Source: RGIG3528 sp964653855 (lineage in GTDB: Bacteria > Bacillota > Clostridia > Lachnospirales > Lachnospiraceae). Taken from it: a DNA stretch of 28,547 bases. Location: assembly GCA_964653855.1 (NCBI GenBank), contig CAZZFV010000027.1, positions 1-28,547 of the forward strand, written 5' to 3'. The translations under genes were made by a program, and so were the position numbers. Below, in pieces: positions 1 through 9,500 of the stretch. How positions within the stretch are numbered: the stretch's first letter is position 1; every line of letters begins with the position of its first letter. The notes under the pieces are model-generated. The model was not told the DNA's origin, ran no database searches, and worked only from the letters and a program-made list of their open reading frames with translations.

Positions 1-1204
1 ACTCCATCGTGATCGTATGCGTACCCGCCGTAAGATAGAACATATAAGGATTTCCGTCGGAATCCGAAAACGTGTTTACGATCCACTTTGAACTTCCCGT
101 GTATTCAAATTTGTAATTTAAGAGTTCCAAAAAAGGCACCGTGCCGTCGATTTTTACCTGACGGTAAGACGGAAGTCCGTCGTTCCATGCCTGCTTTTCG
201 TACATTCCGATTTTATAAAGTCCGTCCTCGGGAACGGTAAATTGCCATGTAATGCTTTGATTTCCGTATTTCCAACGCGAACCGCCGATGACGTTTAATC
301 TTCTGCTTGTGCCCGATGCCGGCTCGACAAGCGGATCACCGTCGTTTTCACGGCGAAGCGTCGTATCGTTTTTCTCGATTGCTTCGGTTTCCGCCTGGAA
401 GGTTATCTTTTCGCAATCAACCTTCTTGTATCCGTTTGCCGTATATTCCGCGGCAACTTCCGCATAAGACTTGATTGTTTCGGGTGCCGTAAAACGAATT
501 CCCGAAATATACATGTCAGTCTTTGTTACGACAAATTTAACGGTATGTGTGCCTTTTGTGAGATAAATGAGGAAATCCTCGCTCGTGATACCGGTCGTGT
601 CGGTAAGCCCTTGAGTTCTCCAACCCGTGATTTCCTTTTGCTTGGGTCTCGTTTCATCCCCGATCGAGTTTAAAATCGGCTCGCCGTCATCCGTAAAATA
701 TCTGTAATATTCAAGGTCGCCCGCTTCCGTAAAAGGATAATCTCCGTCGATATAAAGATTTCTCTTTGCGGAATCGGAATTGTCGGATGCCATGTAATAA
801 TCGATTTCAAAGCCGTATAAAGCGTCCGCGGGGACATTAAGAGTAAACTCGATATATTCGTTGTCAAGATCGTTTAAAACGGCATTTCTTCCTTCGTATT
901 CAACGATTTCCGCTTTTGATCCGTTCTCGTACTTTACGGAAGACAAAGAAATTTCTATATCCTCTGCGGCATTTTTATATGAATCGTATGCACCGCTCAC
1001 AACGGAATAATTCTCAACATTCTCACCGACACTGTATTTCCATTCGATGTTTCTTCCTTCAAATTGCGTATATTTGTCCTTAAGTGCGGTTCCTGTCTCC
1101 GCAAATGCCGTGTTTATGTCACCCGGCACACTCCCCGTTAATGTCACTGCCGCAAGCGAAAGACAAAGTGCTCTTTTTGCGATTTTAAAGAAATTCCTGC
1201 TCAT
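1..1204 (-). CDS. Secreted protein with tandem carbohydrate-binding-like modules (3' end outside window)
   Basis: This open frame enters from the left edge and starts with ATG at 1202-1204, five bases after a GGAGG site. About 401 residues are visible. The first ~35 are a signal peptide: basic MSRNFFKIAKR, a hydrophobic stretch, and a probable cleavage after AFA. Two beta-rich modules of ~150 residues follow. Each contains phrases typical of galactose-binding-like/CBM6-CBM35 folds, such as YIEFTLNVPADALYGFEI, YLTKGTHTVKF, WQFTVPEDGLYKIGMYE and YLTAGTHTITME. The catalytic or binding part lies beyond the edge. It could be a large solute-binding protein of a sugar ABC transporter or a glycoside hydrolase. 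The adjacent AraC regulator and YesL genes favour a sugar-uptake role, but this is inference. Confidence 0.75.
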   Translation of the reverse strand, partial: MSRNFFKIAKRALCLSLAAVTLTGSVPGDINTAFAETGTALKDKYTQFEGRNIEWKYSVGENVENYSVVSGAYDSYKNAAEDIEISLSSVKYENGSKAEIVEYEGRNAVLNDLDNEYIEFTLNVPADALYGFEIDYYMASDNSDSAKRNLYIDGDYPFTEAGDLEYYRYFTDDGEPILNSIGDETRPKQKEITGWRTQGLTDTTGITSEDFLIYLTKGTHTVKFVVTKTDMYISGIRFTAPETIKSYAEVAAEYTANGYKKVDCEKITFQAETEAIEKNDTTLRRENDGDPLVEPASGTSRRLNVIGGSRWKYGNQSITWQFTVPEDGLYKIGMYEKQAWNDGLPSYRQVKIDGTVPFLELLNYKFEYTGSSKWIVNTFSDSDGNPYMFYLTAGTHTITME

Positions 1205-1259
1205 AAAACCTCCGGACGTTTGTGCATTTTATCTGTTAAACCAAGATTCATACGCACAT

Positions 1260-1292
1260 TTTTTGGGAATATTTTTTCTGACTTCCCAAAAA
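1260..1292. promoter_or_regulatory. 10-bp inverted repeat in divergent intergenic region
   Basis: TTTTTGGGAA at 1260-1269 and its exact reverse complement TTCCCAAAAA at 1283-1292 are separated by 13 bases. The repeat lies in the probable 5' leader of the left-edge secreted gene, just downstream of its likely -10 box. It could be an operator or an RNA hairpin. Confidence 0.5.
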
Positions 1293-1296
1293 TCGT

Positions 1297-1325
1297 ATCA
1301 TACTTGTGCATTGTGCACAATTGCG
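1297..1325 (-). promoter_or_regulatory. Probable promoter of the secreted-protein gene with palindromic operator in the spacer
   Basis: On the minus strand TATGAT (1297-1302) is a good -10 box. The position 17 bases upstream (1320-1325) reads CGCAAT, a poor -35. The spacer is filled by a perfect interrupted palindrome, TTGTGCA-ttg-TGCACAA (1304-1320). A weak -35 plus a palindrome fits a regulated promoter, plausibly controlled by the neighbouring AraC protein. Confidence 0.4.
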
Positions 1326-1393
1326 TTTTTTTGACATCTTTGTGTTATTTAGCAGTTCACGGATAATCAATTTATTATCAGGTCATAAATTCG

Positions 1394-1422
1394 TTGTGTA
1401 ATTTTGACATTTGTGCTAAATT
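1394..1422 (+). promoter_or_regulatory. Probable promoter of the AraC-family gene
   Basis: TTGTGT (1394-1399), a 17-base spacer and TAAATT (1417-1422) preceded by TGC give an extended -10 promoter about 50 bases before the start codon. The TTGTGC word, part of the palindrome at 1304-1320, recurs at 1411-1416 just before the -10, so autoregulation is possible. Confidence 0.4.
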
Positions 1423-1470
1423 ATGTTCATACAAAGGATTTTGTGAAATTTATTGTACGGAGGTGCGATT

Positions 1471-2598
1471 TTGGTAATTTTTAACAAGAATCACATAAGA
1501 GAACTTTTCGGTCCGGATTCGGAACCCGATCACGCAATAATCGTTTTGGAACACAGAGACGCACTCGGAAACATTTCTTCTCCCGAACTCCTCGACGAAA
1601 TTTTATCGGCATGCACAAATCTTTTGTCCGCTTCCTACATTATGCATTTTACGGAAAAATCGGGTAACTTAATTTGCTGCTACCTAAATTACAATGCCGC
1701 AACATTCAGTACCGAGGCATTCATCGGCTCGCTTCGCCAAACGCTTTTTTCGCTCTCGCAAGGAAGCCGTTCCTACATATTTTATTCGGAAAACATCTTG
1801 GGACGAAACACGCTTTTTTCCGAAAGAGTATTTTTGTTTCAGGCAGTAAAATACAGTCTCCTCTTCGGTTACAAAAATCCCGTTTCGGCGGACATTCTCC
1901 ACAAATGCGAAAACACGCGCGAAATCATAAACAGAAATATTCTTGTGACCGTCTATGACGACCTGTGCCAAAAAAAATACGACAGCATAATAAATTATCT
2001 TGACATGACGGGAAACGCATTTTTAAATCCCGCCGATTCGCAGGTTTTCTACAATTACTCCGAAATGCTGCAGCTTGTTTCGGATATTTATGCGGCGTTA
2101 AAGCTCTTTTTTCATAAGCAGAATTATAATTTTTCGTATCTTTCAAGGAACATAATAGAATTGCTCTACGAAAACAGCGGGATTGCGGGCGTACTTGCCA
2201 TTTTCTCCGACAGCATTAAAAAATACCGTGACAATTTTTCGCACGTTGAGCCGAGCGTAAGGCTCCAAAAAAACATTTCGGAAATACTCGATTACGTCGA
2301 CAAAAACCTAAACCGCACCAATCTTTCCGAAACCGCCGCCCACTTTGACTTGACGGACGCCTATCTTTCAAGGCTTTTTAAGAAAAATACGGGACTAAAT
2401 TTTTCGGATTACATAAAAGAAAAAAAGCTTGACAGGGCAATCAAGCTTTTGCAAAGCGAAGAAAAAATATCCGTTTCGGAAGTGGCGATGAGAGTCGGCA
2501 TCAAAAGCCAATCGCACTTCCAAAACATGTTTAAAATCGAATTCGGACTCACGCCCGACGAATACAGAAGAAATTACAGATTGAATGCGCCGAAATAG
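1471..2598 (+). CDS. AraC/XylS-family transcriptional regulator
   Basis: A 375-residue protein whose last ~100 residues form the AraC double helix-turn-helix. The first helix-turn-helix region is LSETAAHFDLTDAYLSRLFKK; the second is SVSEVAMRVGIKSQSHFQNMFK followed by the family's GLTPDEYRR ending. The ~265 N-terminal residues match no domain I recognise and probably sense a ligand or dimerise; there are no membrane helices. The start is placed at TTG 1471, six bases after GGAGGT (1459-1464). A longer frame from TTG 1453 would put that ribosome site inside the gene. It is divergent from a secreted carbohydrate-binding protein and convergent with the YesL pair (13-base gap), so it is likely the local activator of sugar-use genes. 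Confidence 0.9.
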   Translation: MVIFNKNHIRELFGPDSEPDHAIIVLEHRDALGNISSPELLDEILSACTNLLSASYIMHFTEKSGNLICCYLNYNAATFSTEAFIGSLRQTLFSLSQGSRSYIFYSENILGRNTLFSERVFLFQAVKYSLLFGYKNPVSADILHKCENTREIINRNILVTVYDDLCQKKYDSIINYLDMTGNAFLNPADSQVFYNYSEMLQLVSDIYAALKLFFHKQNYNFSYLSRNIIELLYENSGIAGVLAIFSDSIKKYRDNFSHVEPSVRLQKNISEILDYVDKNLNRTNLSETAAHFDLTDAYLSRLFKKNTGLNFSDYIKEKKLDRAIKLLQSEEKISVSEVAMRVGIKSQSHFQNMFKIEFGLTPDEYRRNYRLNAPK

Positions 2599-2611
2599 GT
2601 TTAAATCCACA

Positions 2612-3250
2612 CTACTCTCTTCCTGCTGTTATTCGTTCCTCATATTCACGGAACATTTCGTCATACGTTTTTGCGCACAAATACGCGGAAAGTCCCGTTT
2701 CGATTAACACAACAAGCGGCAAAAAGTTTCCCGAAACAAACAAAACGCATGCGGGAATAAAGCACCATGACAAGAGCAGCAATAACGTTTTTCCGAACTT
2801 CGTCACAACAAGAATCGCCGCAAGCTTGTATGTCTTAAATACGGGATTTATGAATCTCGCGTTTAAAGGAAGCGCCCAAAGCACCGTACAAAGCACAAAA
2901 AAACTTAAAAGTGCAAGTGCAATAATATAGAAAATCGGGAGCACGCTTCTGTTTGCAATCGTAAACCAGGTGTTATAAACAATTATGACAAGTATAACAA
3001 GCGTCACAAGCCCAAACGGGATATTTTTAAGGAAATTATCTTTAAATTGCTTAAAATATTCTTTTACTATGTAGCCTTCATGCCCGCGCACAAGTTTAAG
3101 AGCAACCGCATAAAGCGCTTTTATGGCCGGTCCGAATGTCACAACCGGCACCATGCAAATGACGGTAAGGATACTTAATATCACAAGATTTGCGATGAGC
3201 TCAAGTATTCTTAAAACCGGTCCGTCAAAATCAAACAAATTTCCGAACAT
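2612..3250 (-). CDS. YesL-like membrane protein (DUF624), copy 1
   Basis: A 212-residue integral membrane protein with about five hydrophobic helices. It opens with the family hallmark MFGNLFDFDGPVLRIL, then LILSILTVICMVPVVTFGPA and VRGHEGYIVKEYFKQFKDNF. Length and layout fit the DUF624/YesL family, which accompanies sugar ABC transporters and polysaccharide-use operons in Firmicutes; its biochemical role is not established. It starts two bases after the stop of the upstream paralogue, and its GAGGAA ribosome site lies inside that gene's end, so the two are translationally linked. Its 3' end faces the AraC gene at 13 bases with no terminator between. Confidence 0.88.
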   Translation of the reverse strand: MFGNLFDFDGPVLRILELIANLVILSILTVICMVPVVTFGPAIKALYAVALKLVRGHEGYIVKEYFKQFKDNFLKNIPFGLVTLVILVIIVYNTWFTIANRSVLPIFYIIALALLSFFVLCTVLWALPLNARFINPVFKTYKLAAILVVTKFGKTLLLLLSWCFIPACVLFVSGNFLPLVVLIETGLSAYLCAKTYDEMFREYEERITAGRE

Positions 3251-3252
3251 CT

Positions 3253-3915
3253 TTATTCCTCTTTCTCTCCTCTCTCGGCAGCCTCAAATTCATCTTCCAT
3301 TTTCTTAAATATCTTATTATAAAGAAGCGCATCCCAAAATGCCGGGACGGAAAGCCCGAATATGAAAAGAAGCGGCGATAAAACATTTACAAAATAGCAT
3401 ATCACAAAGGGAAGAACATTAAAAAATATCATGAGAAGCGTCATCGGGAAATGCGAAAGTGCCATTTTAAACGCATTTACGATGTTTTGCGTAAGGCGCG
3501 CATTAAATTTTGCCTCCACGGGGAAGAAAAAAGTGAGAGTCACAATATAAATCGCACCGAAAAGTATGATAAATGTTGTCGCAAATCGCACAAAAAGCGG
3601 CGAATCGGTGAACAATGTCGTCGCATAAAAGTCGGCCGCGAGAAAAGCCGCAACAAGAATCATGAGTATGCTTGCACCGATCCCCTGTTTTAAATTTTCT
3701 TTAAACGACTTAAAAAAGGTTTTTGTTATATAGCCTTCTTCGTTTCTGACCATTTTTAGGCATGTGTAATGCATTGCCGTAAGCGCCGCCGCAGATGTGA
3801 CAACCGGGATACAGCATAGAATCGTGATAAGATTTAAAGTAATCAAATCTTTTATCGTATTAAAGCTTGTGAGTAACGGCCCTTCCGGGTCAAAAAGTTT
3901 GGATTCGTTGGACAT
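3253..3915 (-). CDS. YesL-like membrane protein (DUF624), copy 2
   Basis: A 220-residue DUF624/YesL-type membrane protein, clearly paralogous to the next gene. Both share the order FDxxGPxL, an LILTILCCIPVVT-like helix and KMVRNEEGYITKTFFKSFKENLKQG. It ends in a charged tail (FKKMEDEFEAAERGEKEE). The start is set at ATG 3913-3915, preceded by GGAGAG at about nine bases. A start 19 codons upstream is possible but would code the last hairpin of the RNA leader and adds no family-like sequence. It is the first gene of a two-gene operon behind a long structured leader. Confidence 0.85.
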   Translation of the reverse strand: MSNESKLFDPEGPLLTSFNTIKDLITLNLITILCCIPVVTSAAALTAMHYTCLKMVRNEEGYITKTFFKSFKENLKQGIGASILMILVAAFLAADFYATTLFTDSPLFVRFATTFIILFGAIYIVTLTFFFPVEAKFNARLTQNIVNAFKMALSHFPMTLLMIFFNVLPFVICYFVNVLSPLLFIFGLSVPAFWDALLYNKIFKKMEDEFEAAERGEKEE

Positions 3916-3945
3916 AAATGTGTGCTCTCCATTGTGTATAAAAGT

Positions 3946-4079
3946 CGATTGCTCCGTACCTTCGGTACTCACGCAATCGCCGCAGCATTCGCAATCCGGA
4001 TTACCATCCTACTTGCTCATACCGCTTAGTTTTCCAACCGGTCAGACTTATCTGTGTGCAAGCACACGATCCGTCTGAC
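3946..4079 (-). ncRNA. Candidate structured 5' leader RNA of the YesL pair
   Basis: Read on the minus strand, the leader contains three two-tiered hairpins. First, GTCAGAC/GTCTGAC (4073-4079 with 4041-4047) encloses GTGTGC/GCACAC. Second, a smaller nested hairpin around 3982-4005 has GCAA/TTGC enclosing GGAT-GGTA-ATCC. Third, CGATTGC/GCAATCG (3973-3979 with 3946-3952) encloses GTACC-gaa-GGTAC. Internal loops sit between tiers. I do not recognise a known riboswitch class, and there is no clear terminator or ribosome-site sequestration. It could be a regulatory leader or stabilising hairpins. Confidence 0.4.
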
Positions 4080-4102
4080 ACGCTTGTAAACACTTTTATT
4101 GT

Positions 4103-4131
4103 AAAGTATCATCATTTTCAAAAAGTGTCAA
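4103..4131 (-). promoter_or_regulatory. Probable promoter of the YesL operon
   Basis: On the minus strand a perfect TTGACA (4126-4131) is followed after 17 bases by TACTTT (4103-4108), a weak -10. A TACAAT lies five bases further on. Transcription from here would give a leader of about 180-190 nt before the first YesL start codon. Confidence 0.4.
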
Positions 4132-4177
4132 TTTATTAATCTTCTCCGTTTGTGTTCCCAAGATTTTTTTTAAATGT

Positions 4178-4183
4178 TATACT
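4178..4183 (+). promoter_or_regulatory. Probable -10 box of the SGNH esterase gene
   Basis: TATACT lies about 30 bases before the start codon. No convincing -35 hexamer is found 16-18 bases upstream, so this assignment is tentative and the promoter may need an activator. Confidence 0.3.
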
Positions 4184-4214
4184 CGATTCAACATAAATTG
4201 AAAGAGGAACAATT

Positions 4215-5843
4215 ATGAACATCAAATCTTTTACACCGGTACTTATTACTTACCCCTCTCCCGCCGCCGGCTGGAACAAGGGCATTTACACGGAGAGAAA
4301 ACCTATAATAAAGGAAATTCCCTTTGAAAGTATTCCGGGGCTTTTTAAAGTCAACGAGAATTCTGTCACAATCACAACGTTAAATTGGACGGAAACCGAG
4401 TCGACGGGATTCGGAGTTTATTCTTACACCGAAGGCGTCGGATTTAAATATCACACGGGGCTTACCGACGGCAAGTGGTGCATAACCGTGAAAAACGATT
4501 CCGATGTCGACACCCCCATAAGCATTCTCGCAAACGGAATTTTAAAAATAAATTCCGAATCCGTGCCCGCAAAATCAGTTAAGGCGCTCGAATTTACGCT
4601 TTGCTCAATCGAAGAAGACACGATAATTCAAATATTTGTGCCCACAAAGGAAACGGTAAAAGAAAATGCTGTATCCTTTGACATCACGATTACGGGAATC
4701 GAATACGCAGAGCTTCCCAAAAAAGCACCCAAGTCAAAACCCACAATCTATATCGCATCCGACTCAACCGTTCAATCGTATGAGCGCTTTTATTATCCGC
4801 AAACGGGATGGGGTCAGGTGCTTTACAGATTTTTTAACAAGGGACTCACGACTCCGGAGATTCAGTCGCCCGATCTTTGTTATCCTCAAAATCATATTTA
4901 CGAAACACCGCTTTTCAATATCGAAAACCGCTCGATCGGTGCAAGAAGCGCGCGCTCGTTTATAAACGAAGGAAAATGGGATAGGCTTCTCATGCTCTCC
5001 GCTCCGGGCGATTATTGCTTAATTCAATGGGGTCATAACGACGCAACGGCCGTACGCCCTAACCGCTTTGTGGCGCCGGAAGATTTTGGGTATTTCATAA
5101 AAAAGTATGTTGCTTCCTGCCGTGCACGCGGAATAACGATTATACTTGTGACACCGATCGCAAGAAGAAATTGCGACGACCACGAAGGCCGCTTTATCGC
5201 ATCGTTCGGAAAATACCGTGACGAAATGGTGAAGGTTGCGGAAAGCGAAAATGTGCCTTGTATTGACCTGTGCAATTTAACCGTCGACTATCTTAATTCG
5301 ATAGGAAGCGAAGAATCAAAGTTTGTTTACCTCTGGGCGGAAAAGAATGCTTATCCGGACGGTGCTTACGCAGACGGCGTTCACGACAACACCCACCTTC
5401 AGGAATACGGTGCGACAATGTATGCAAAGCTTGTTGCGGAAGCGATTTTAAAGTCCGACAGGAAAGAACTTGAAGCCCTAAAGCCCGCAATTTCAACAGA
5501 CTTTAAGATTGATAAGCCGGCTCCGACCGTAACGCCCGCACCCACCGACGAAACACGCCCCACAGGCTTTGCTATTCAGGAAATCCATTCAGACAACGGT
5601 ATCACAAGCTTCCTACTCATCTGGGACGATGTGAAAGATGCCGTTTCGTATACCGTTTACAGAAAGGGCTCTGTTGATTTCCAGTTTTTCCCGTTAAAAA
5701 CGGTTACTGCGGAAGAAAAGAAAAATTCTCCCGTGCTGCCCTTTACGATTCCCGCTGCCGACGTATATCAAATATATGTCGAAGCAAACTTTGCGGATAA
5801 AAGTGTGGGTGCAAAGAGCCGCATAATCGAGTTCAGGGCGTAA
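4215..5843 (+). CDS. SGNH/GDSL esterase, rhamnogalacturonan-acetylesterase type
   Basis: A 542-residue protein without a signal peptide, so probably cytoplasmic. Residues ~1-165 are a beta-rich accessory domain. The SGNH hydrolase core spans ~175-430: IASDST with nucleophile Ser184, IGARSARSF with the oxyanion glycine, QWGHND with Asn275, and the Asp391/His394 pair in DNTHL. This pattern resembles carbohydrate esterase family 12 (RgaE, YesT/YesY), which removes acetyl groups from rhamnogalacturonan or xylan fragments. A fibronectin-like beta domain (~450-542) follows a Pro/Thr linker. AGAGGA precedes the ATG. Its stop is two bases from that of the convergent DUF1961 gene. The acetylated substrate cannot be determined from sequence alone. 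Confidence 0.88.
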   Translation: MNIKSFTPVLITYPSPAAGWNKGIYTERKPIIKEIPFESIPGLFKVNENSVTITTLNWTETESTGFGVYSYTEGVGFKYHTGLTDGKWCITVKNDSDVDTPISILANGILKINSESVPAKSVKALEFTLCSIEEDTIIQIFVPTKETVKENAVSFDITITGIEYAELPKKAPKSKPTIYIASDSTVQSYERFYYPQTGWGQVLYRFFNKGLTTPEIQSPDLCYPQNHIYETPLFNIENRSIGARSARSFINEGKWDRLLMLSAPGDYCLIQWGHNDATAVRPNRFVAPEDFGYFIKKYVASCRARGITIILVTPIARRNCDDHEGRFIASFGKYRDEMVKVAESENVPCIDLCNLTVDYLNSIGSEESKFVYLWAEKNAYPDGAYADGVHDNTHLQEYGATMYAKLVAEAILKSDRKELEALKPAISTDFKIDKPAPTVTPAPTDETRPTGFAIQEIHSDNGITSFLLIWDDVKDAVSYTVYRKGSVDFQFFPLKTVTAEEKKNSPVLPFTIPAADVYQIYVEANFADKSVGAKSRIIEFRA

Positions 5844-5845
5844 AC

Positions 5846-6508
5846 TTAACAGATCTCGTAGACCTTCAAATCAGAATATTCACCTATCATCGGCGCAAGC
5901 TGCCTGAATCCTATTCTTCCGGATTCGAGACTTGCGCCGTATGTTTTTCCGTCGTCCTTAAATTCAAATGTTTTTAAATCGTTTATAAAAAATTGAATTG
6001 TGTCTTTATTCTTTACGATTTTTATTTCGTAATAGTTTGCTGAGTCACGTACATCCGGAATCGGGTCCGCGCCTTGTGCAACAAGATGAAAACCGTAGCT
6101 TTTACGTAAATTACATGTGTGAAATGCGCGCTCGTCGGGCTCTTTACGCCTAAAGTAAGACACATGGAATGCATTTATGTCACCGTGGTGATAATTTTTG
6201 TATTCGCCGTTACGTGGAGCACACGATTCGTCAAATATATCCGTACCCCGAATACCCTTTGCCGCAAAAAAAGTCATTGCAAGCCCCGGCTCCTTTATGG
6301 GCCTAAATTTCCACGTTATTATGATATCGGACGGAAATATTCTGTCACACCATAACACATAATTTGCTTTTTGACCTTCCACAGCCGAAAGCTCGTTTTC
6401 CATTTGCATTTTATGATTCATAAAGGAAATTTTTGCTTTTCCTTCAAGCGTCCAGTTTTTGATGTCTTTCTCTGAAGAAAGCGGGTTTTCGTAAATTAAT
6501 TTTTCCAT
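5846..6508 (-). CDS. DUF1961 family protein (YesU-like)
   Basis: A 220-residue soluble protein with no signal peptide. It matches the DUF1961/YesU pattern: a start like LIYENPLSSEKDIKNWTLEG, a central NYVLWCDRIFPSDIIITWKF, NYHHGDINAFHVSYFRR, and an ending with GRIGFRQLAPMIGEYSDLKVY. The family has a concanavalin-A-like jelly-roll fold and occurs in rhamnogalacturonan (yes) clusters of Bacillus; its exact activity is uncertain. The ATG overlaps the 3' end of the GH115 gene by 13 bases, so it is translationally coupled and last in the operon. Enzymatic action on the same oligosaccharides is inferred from context. Confidence 0.85.
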   Translation of the reverse strand: MEKLIYENPLSSEKDIKNWTLEGKAKISFMNHKMQMENELSAVEGQKANYVLWCDRIFPSDIIITWKFRPIKEPGLAMTFFAAKGIRGTDIFDESCAPRNGEYKNYHHGDINAFHVSYFRRKEPDERAFHTCNLRKSYGFHLVAQGADPIPDVRDSANYYEIKIVKNKDTIQFFINDLKTFEFKDDGKTYGASLESGRIGFRQLAPMIGEYSDLKVYEIC

Positions 6509-9500
6509 ATGTCACCTGTTCCGAAATGAATTCTTCCGATCCGTAAGCCTGAATCAAGGATTTTTATTGAAAGCTTGTGGACACCTATATCCAGTTCCTT
6601 TTCGCACACGGGATACTGTTTCCATGCGTTTTCTGAAGAATATGACCAAAGCTTTTTTATAAAATGAGGCAAATCCCAAGTTTCACCGTCAATCGTCACT
6701 TCAAAATTCATTCTGTCTTTTCCCCACATAAAAAGTTCAAGCCACAGCATATATTTTGACTTTTCTTTTATTTCGAAGGTGAAGTTTAAAACGGGCGCAT
6801 TATCCGTATAATGCTTATTCTTTTCACGCACATAAGCGCCAAGCCCGATACCGCCGTTTTCGGGTGTGAGACAATAATCGATTTTTTGGGAAACATACGC
6901 ATACTCTGTATCCGCAAACACAAGTCCCGCCGCAAAATCGGTTGTGAGCATGCACTTCGCACTTTCAAATGTCTCTTTGACATGCTTTTCAAATTCCCGT
7001 TTAAAGCATTTTAAATCGACTTCCTGCGCTCCCTCCCTGTATTCATCGTAATCAACGTTCGCATTCGAATAATTTTTAAATGTCGTGAAAATTTCACGGC
7101 GTGGTGAAAGCGTTATTTCCCCGTACATTTTTAGGGCTTCCGCGTTAAAATCCGGAATAAACGGCAAATCTTCCCCGTAATTTAATGTTCCCGTGTTAAA
7201 AAGCGCCGCATCCTTTCTCACAACAAAAATCCTCGAATAAGAGAAATACTTATCGATTGCTTTTAGTTCCAGCTTATGGCTTCCCTTTTTAAGGAACACC
7301 GTAAACCCAAAATCGATTTCACCGTTGTTTTGGACGTTCTCTTTCCAATTTGCGATATGTTCGTCTGTCGCAAGTGCGGAAAGAATCATTTCTTCACCGT
7401 CAACGTTAGCCTTAACTCTAATATGCCCCACGGAATTAAGTGTCGGGAATCTGTGAATCAATATTTTATACTCACCGTCTTCGCATACAAAAAATTCGTA
7501 TGACACGCTTCCCGTTTCATCGTCAAATTGAAGCAAATCCCCGTGGTCGCGCCCGAGGTGCTTTATAAATGAAACATTGCCCGTCACTTCTTTAATTAAA
7601 TCGTGTTCTAAGATGATTCTGCCGTCGTCCGCGCCTTTATTCACACAAACATTTACTTTTATTTCTTCTCCCGTATCCGGCGAATCTATGAGAATAAGGG
7701 CGTCTGTTGACTCTTCCGACAAATTTTCGATAAAAATTCTTTTTTCAAAGTGAACCGTTCCGCTTGACTCGGACACTTTTAAGAAATCCGGCGCATATAT
7801 GTTAAATCCGATTTCCGATTCGCCCGCATTTGAAATTTCAATCCATTTTTTGGTTTTACCCGTAAATCGAAGCTTTCCGTCGTCAGACCACGTGCGAACA
7901 ATGAGTTTGTCGGTCGAAGAACAAAGAGCCGGCATAACTGCCGGGTACATTGCTGTTCTCGGCGGCGGAAAATCTTCCGGTGTAAGAATCCCCGACCACT
8001 TACCGTCCGACATTACATTATTATAGTAGTAAAGCATCTTACGACGCATCTTGTCGTACTCAAGGGACAAAACCGTATTATATGTCGCAGACGCGTGATT
8101 CCCGGCTTTTTCTGCACTGTACGCACGGTCGGCATAATAAAACATCGCATTCGAAAAATAAGCCGCCTGTATTTTCATAAGAATCATTTGGAAAAATGCG
8201 TCCTTACGGTCCACCTCCAAATTTTCCCAAATTTTTACAGCCTTTTCATAAAGCGTGCGATAAAAATTGATTCTTTTTCCGCCCTCGTCGCCGTAGCCGT
8301 AAAGAGGGAAAATATCAAAGTCAAGGTGTTCCACTTTTCTTACATTCGTCACCTGGTCAAATTTTATCAAATCCGCCGCCAATATGTCTCCGACACCTTC
8401 ACATGACGAATTTACATCATTTTCCCTGCTTTCACCAAGCGTTTTTACCGTACCTTTCACACTTCCGAACGTTTTTGTGAGCCACGTTTTAAGCCACGAA
8501 GCAACATCTTCCGTACTCTCGTTTCCGTTTCCCGTCTCCCACGCAAGATCGGCATAATAAGAAAGCTCTTCTTCAAAAGGCTTGATTGTCCCGAAATTTG
8601 TCACCCAAAGCTTTGTGATTCCTTCATTGTAGGCTTTTATGAGCTCGTTTTTCGTTTGCGAAAGCGGAATCGTATTTATAAACATATACGAATTCCCGGG
8701 CGGTGCCCAATAGGAATTGTGATAATAAATTCCGTTTCCGCCCGCCCTTTTCTTTTCCTCTTTACTCGGATAACGGCGCACATACCCGTAGTTATCGTTT
8801 ACCCAAATGAGCGTCAAATCGTCCGGTACCTTAAGTCCGTTATCGTAAAGCTCCAAAACTTCCTTATAAGGAATAAAAAGCTTTAATGTTTCGTGCGGAA
8901 CTTTTTCCTCTATTATCTTTTCCTGTGCTTTAATAACCGTTTCAAGTAAACCTATTTTCGCGTCTAAAAGTTCCTTGTCCTTTAAGAGCGCAAAATTTTT
9001 CACATTAAAGCCCGAATCATGTACACCGCGCATTCCGAGCGTATAGCTGACTTCAAGATCCTTATTTTGATCTACGCTTTCCGACCAATATTCATTTAAT
9101 ATTTCACGGTTTCTGCCGGGCGCGGAATAATCGTATTCCGCATCCGTATAGCCTTTCATAACACACCACGGTGCCCACTCGCGGTTATTGCTTCTCATAA
9201 GCATGTCGCAATGACTTGTTCCGACAACGATTCCCATTTTGTCCGCCAAAATCCCGTTTTCCTTTTTCATATTAAAGGAATTCACATGCATTGCGGGCCA
9301 AATGTAGTTTAGGCGAAGCCTGAGAAGCATCTCAAATATCTTTTCGTATGTTTTTACGCCTATCGTGTCTTCTCCCATATGAAGGCGTACCCAATTATCA
9401 AGCTCCTCTTCGTCGTTTATAAAAATTCCGCGATATTTGACACCCGGGTGTTCAGAAATAAATAAGTCATCGGGAAATTCGATGCTCTCTTTCGCCCTCA

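Noticed and set aside
1453..1470. Earlier TTG start for the AraC gene
   Set aside because: The GGAGGT at 1459-1464 would fall inside the coding sequence; it fits the TTG at 1471 instead.
3946..4079. tRNA, T-box or known riboswitch in the YesL leader
   Set aside because: No cloverleaf, T-box core sequence or familiar riboswitch core was found; it is kept only as an unclassified structured leader.
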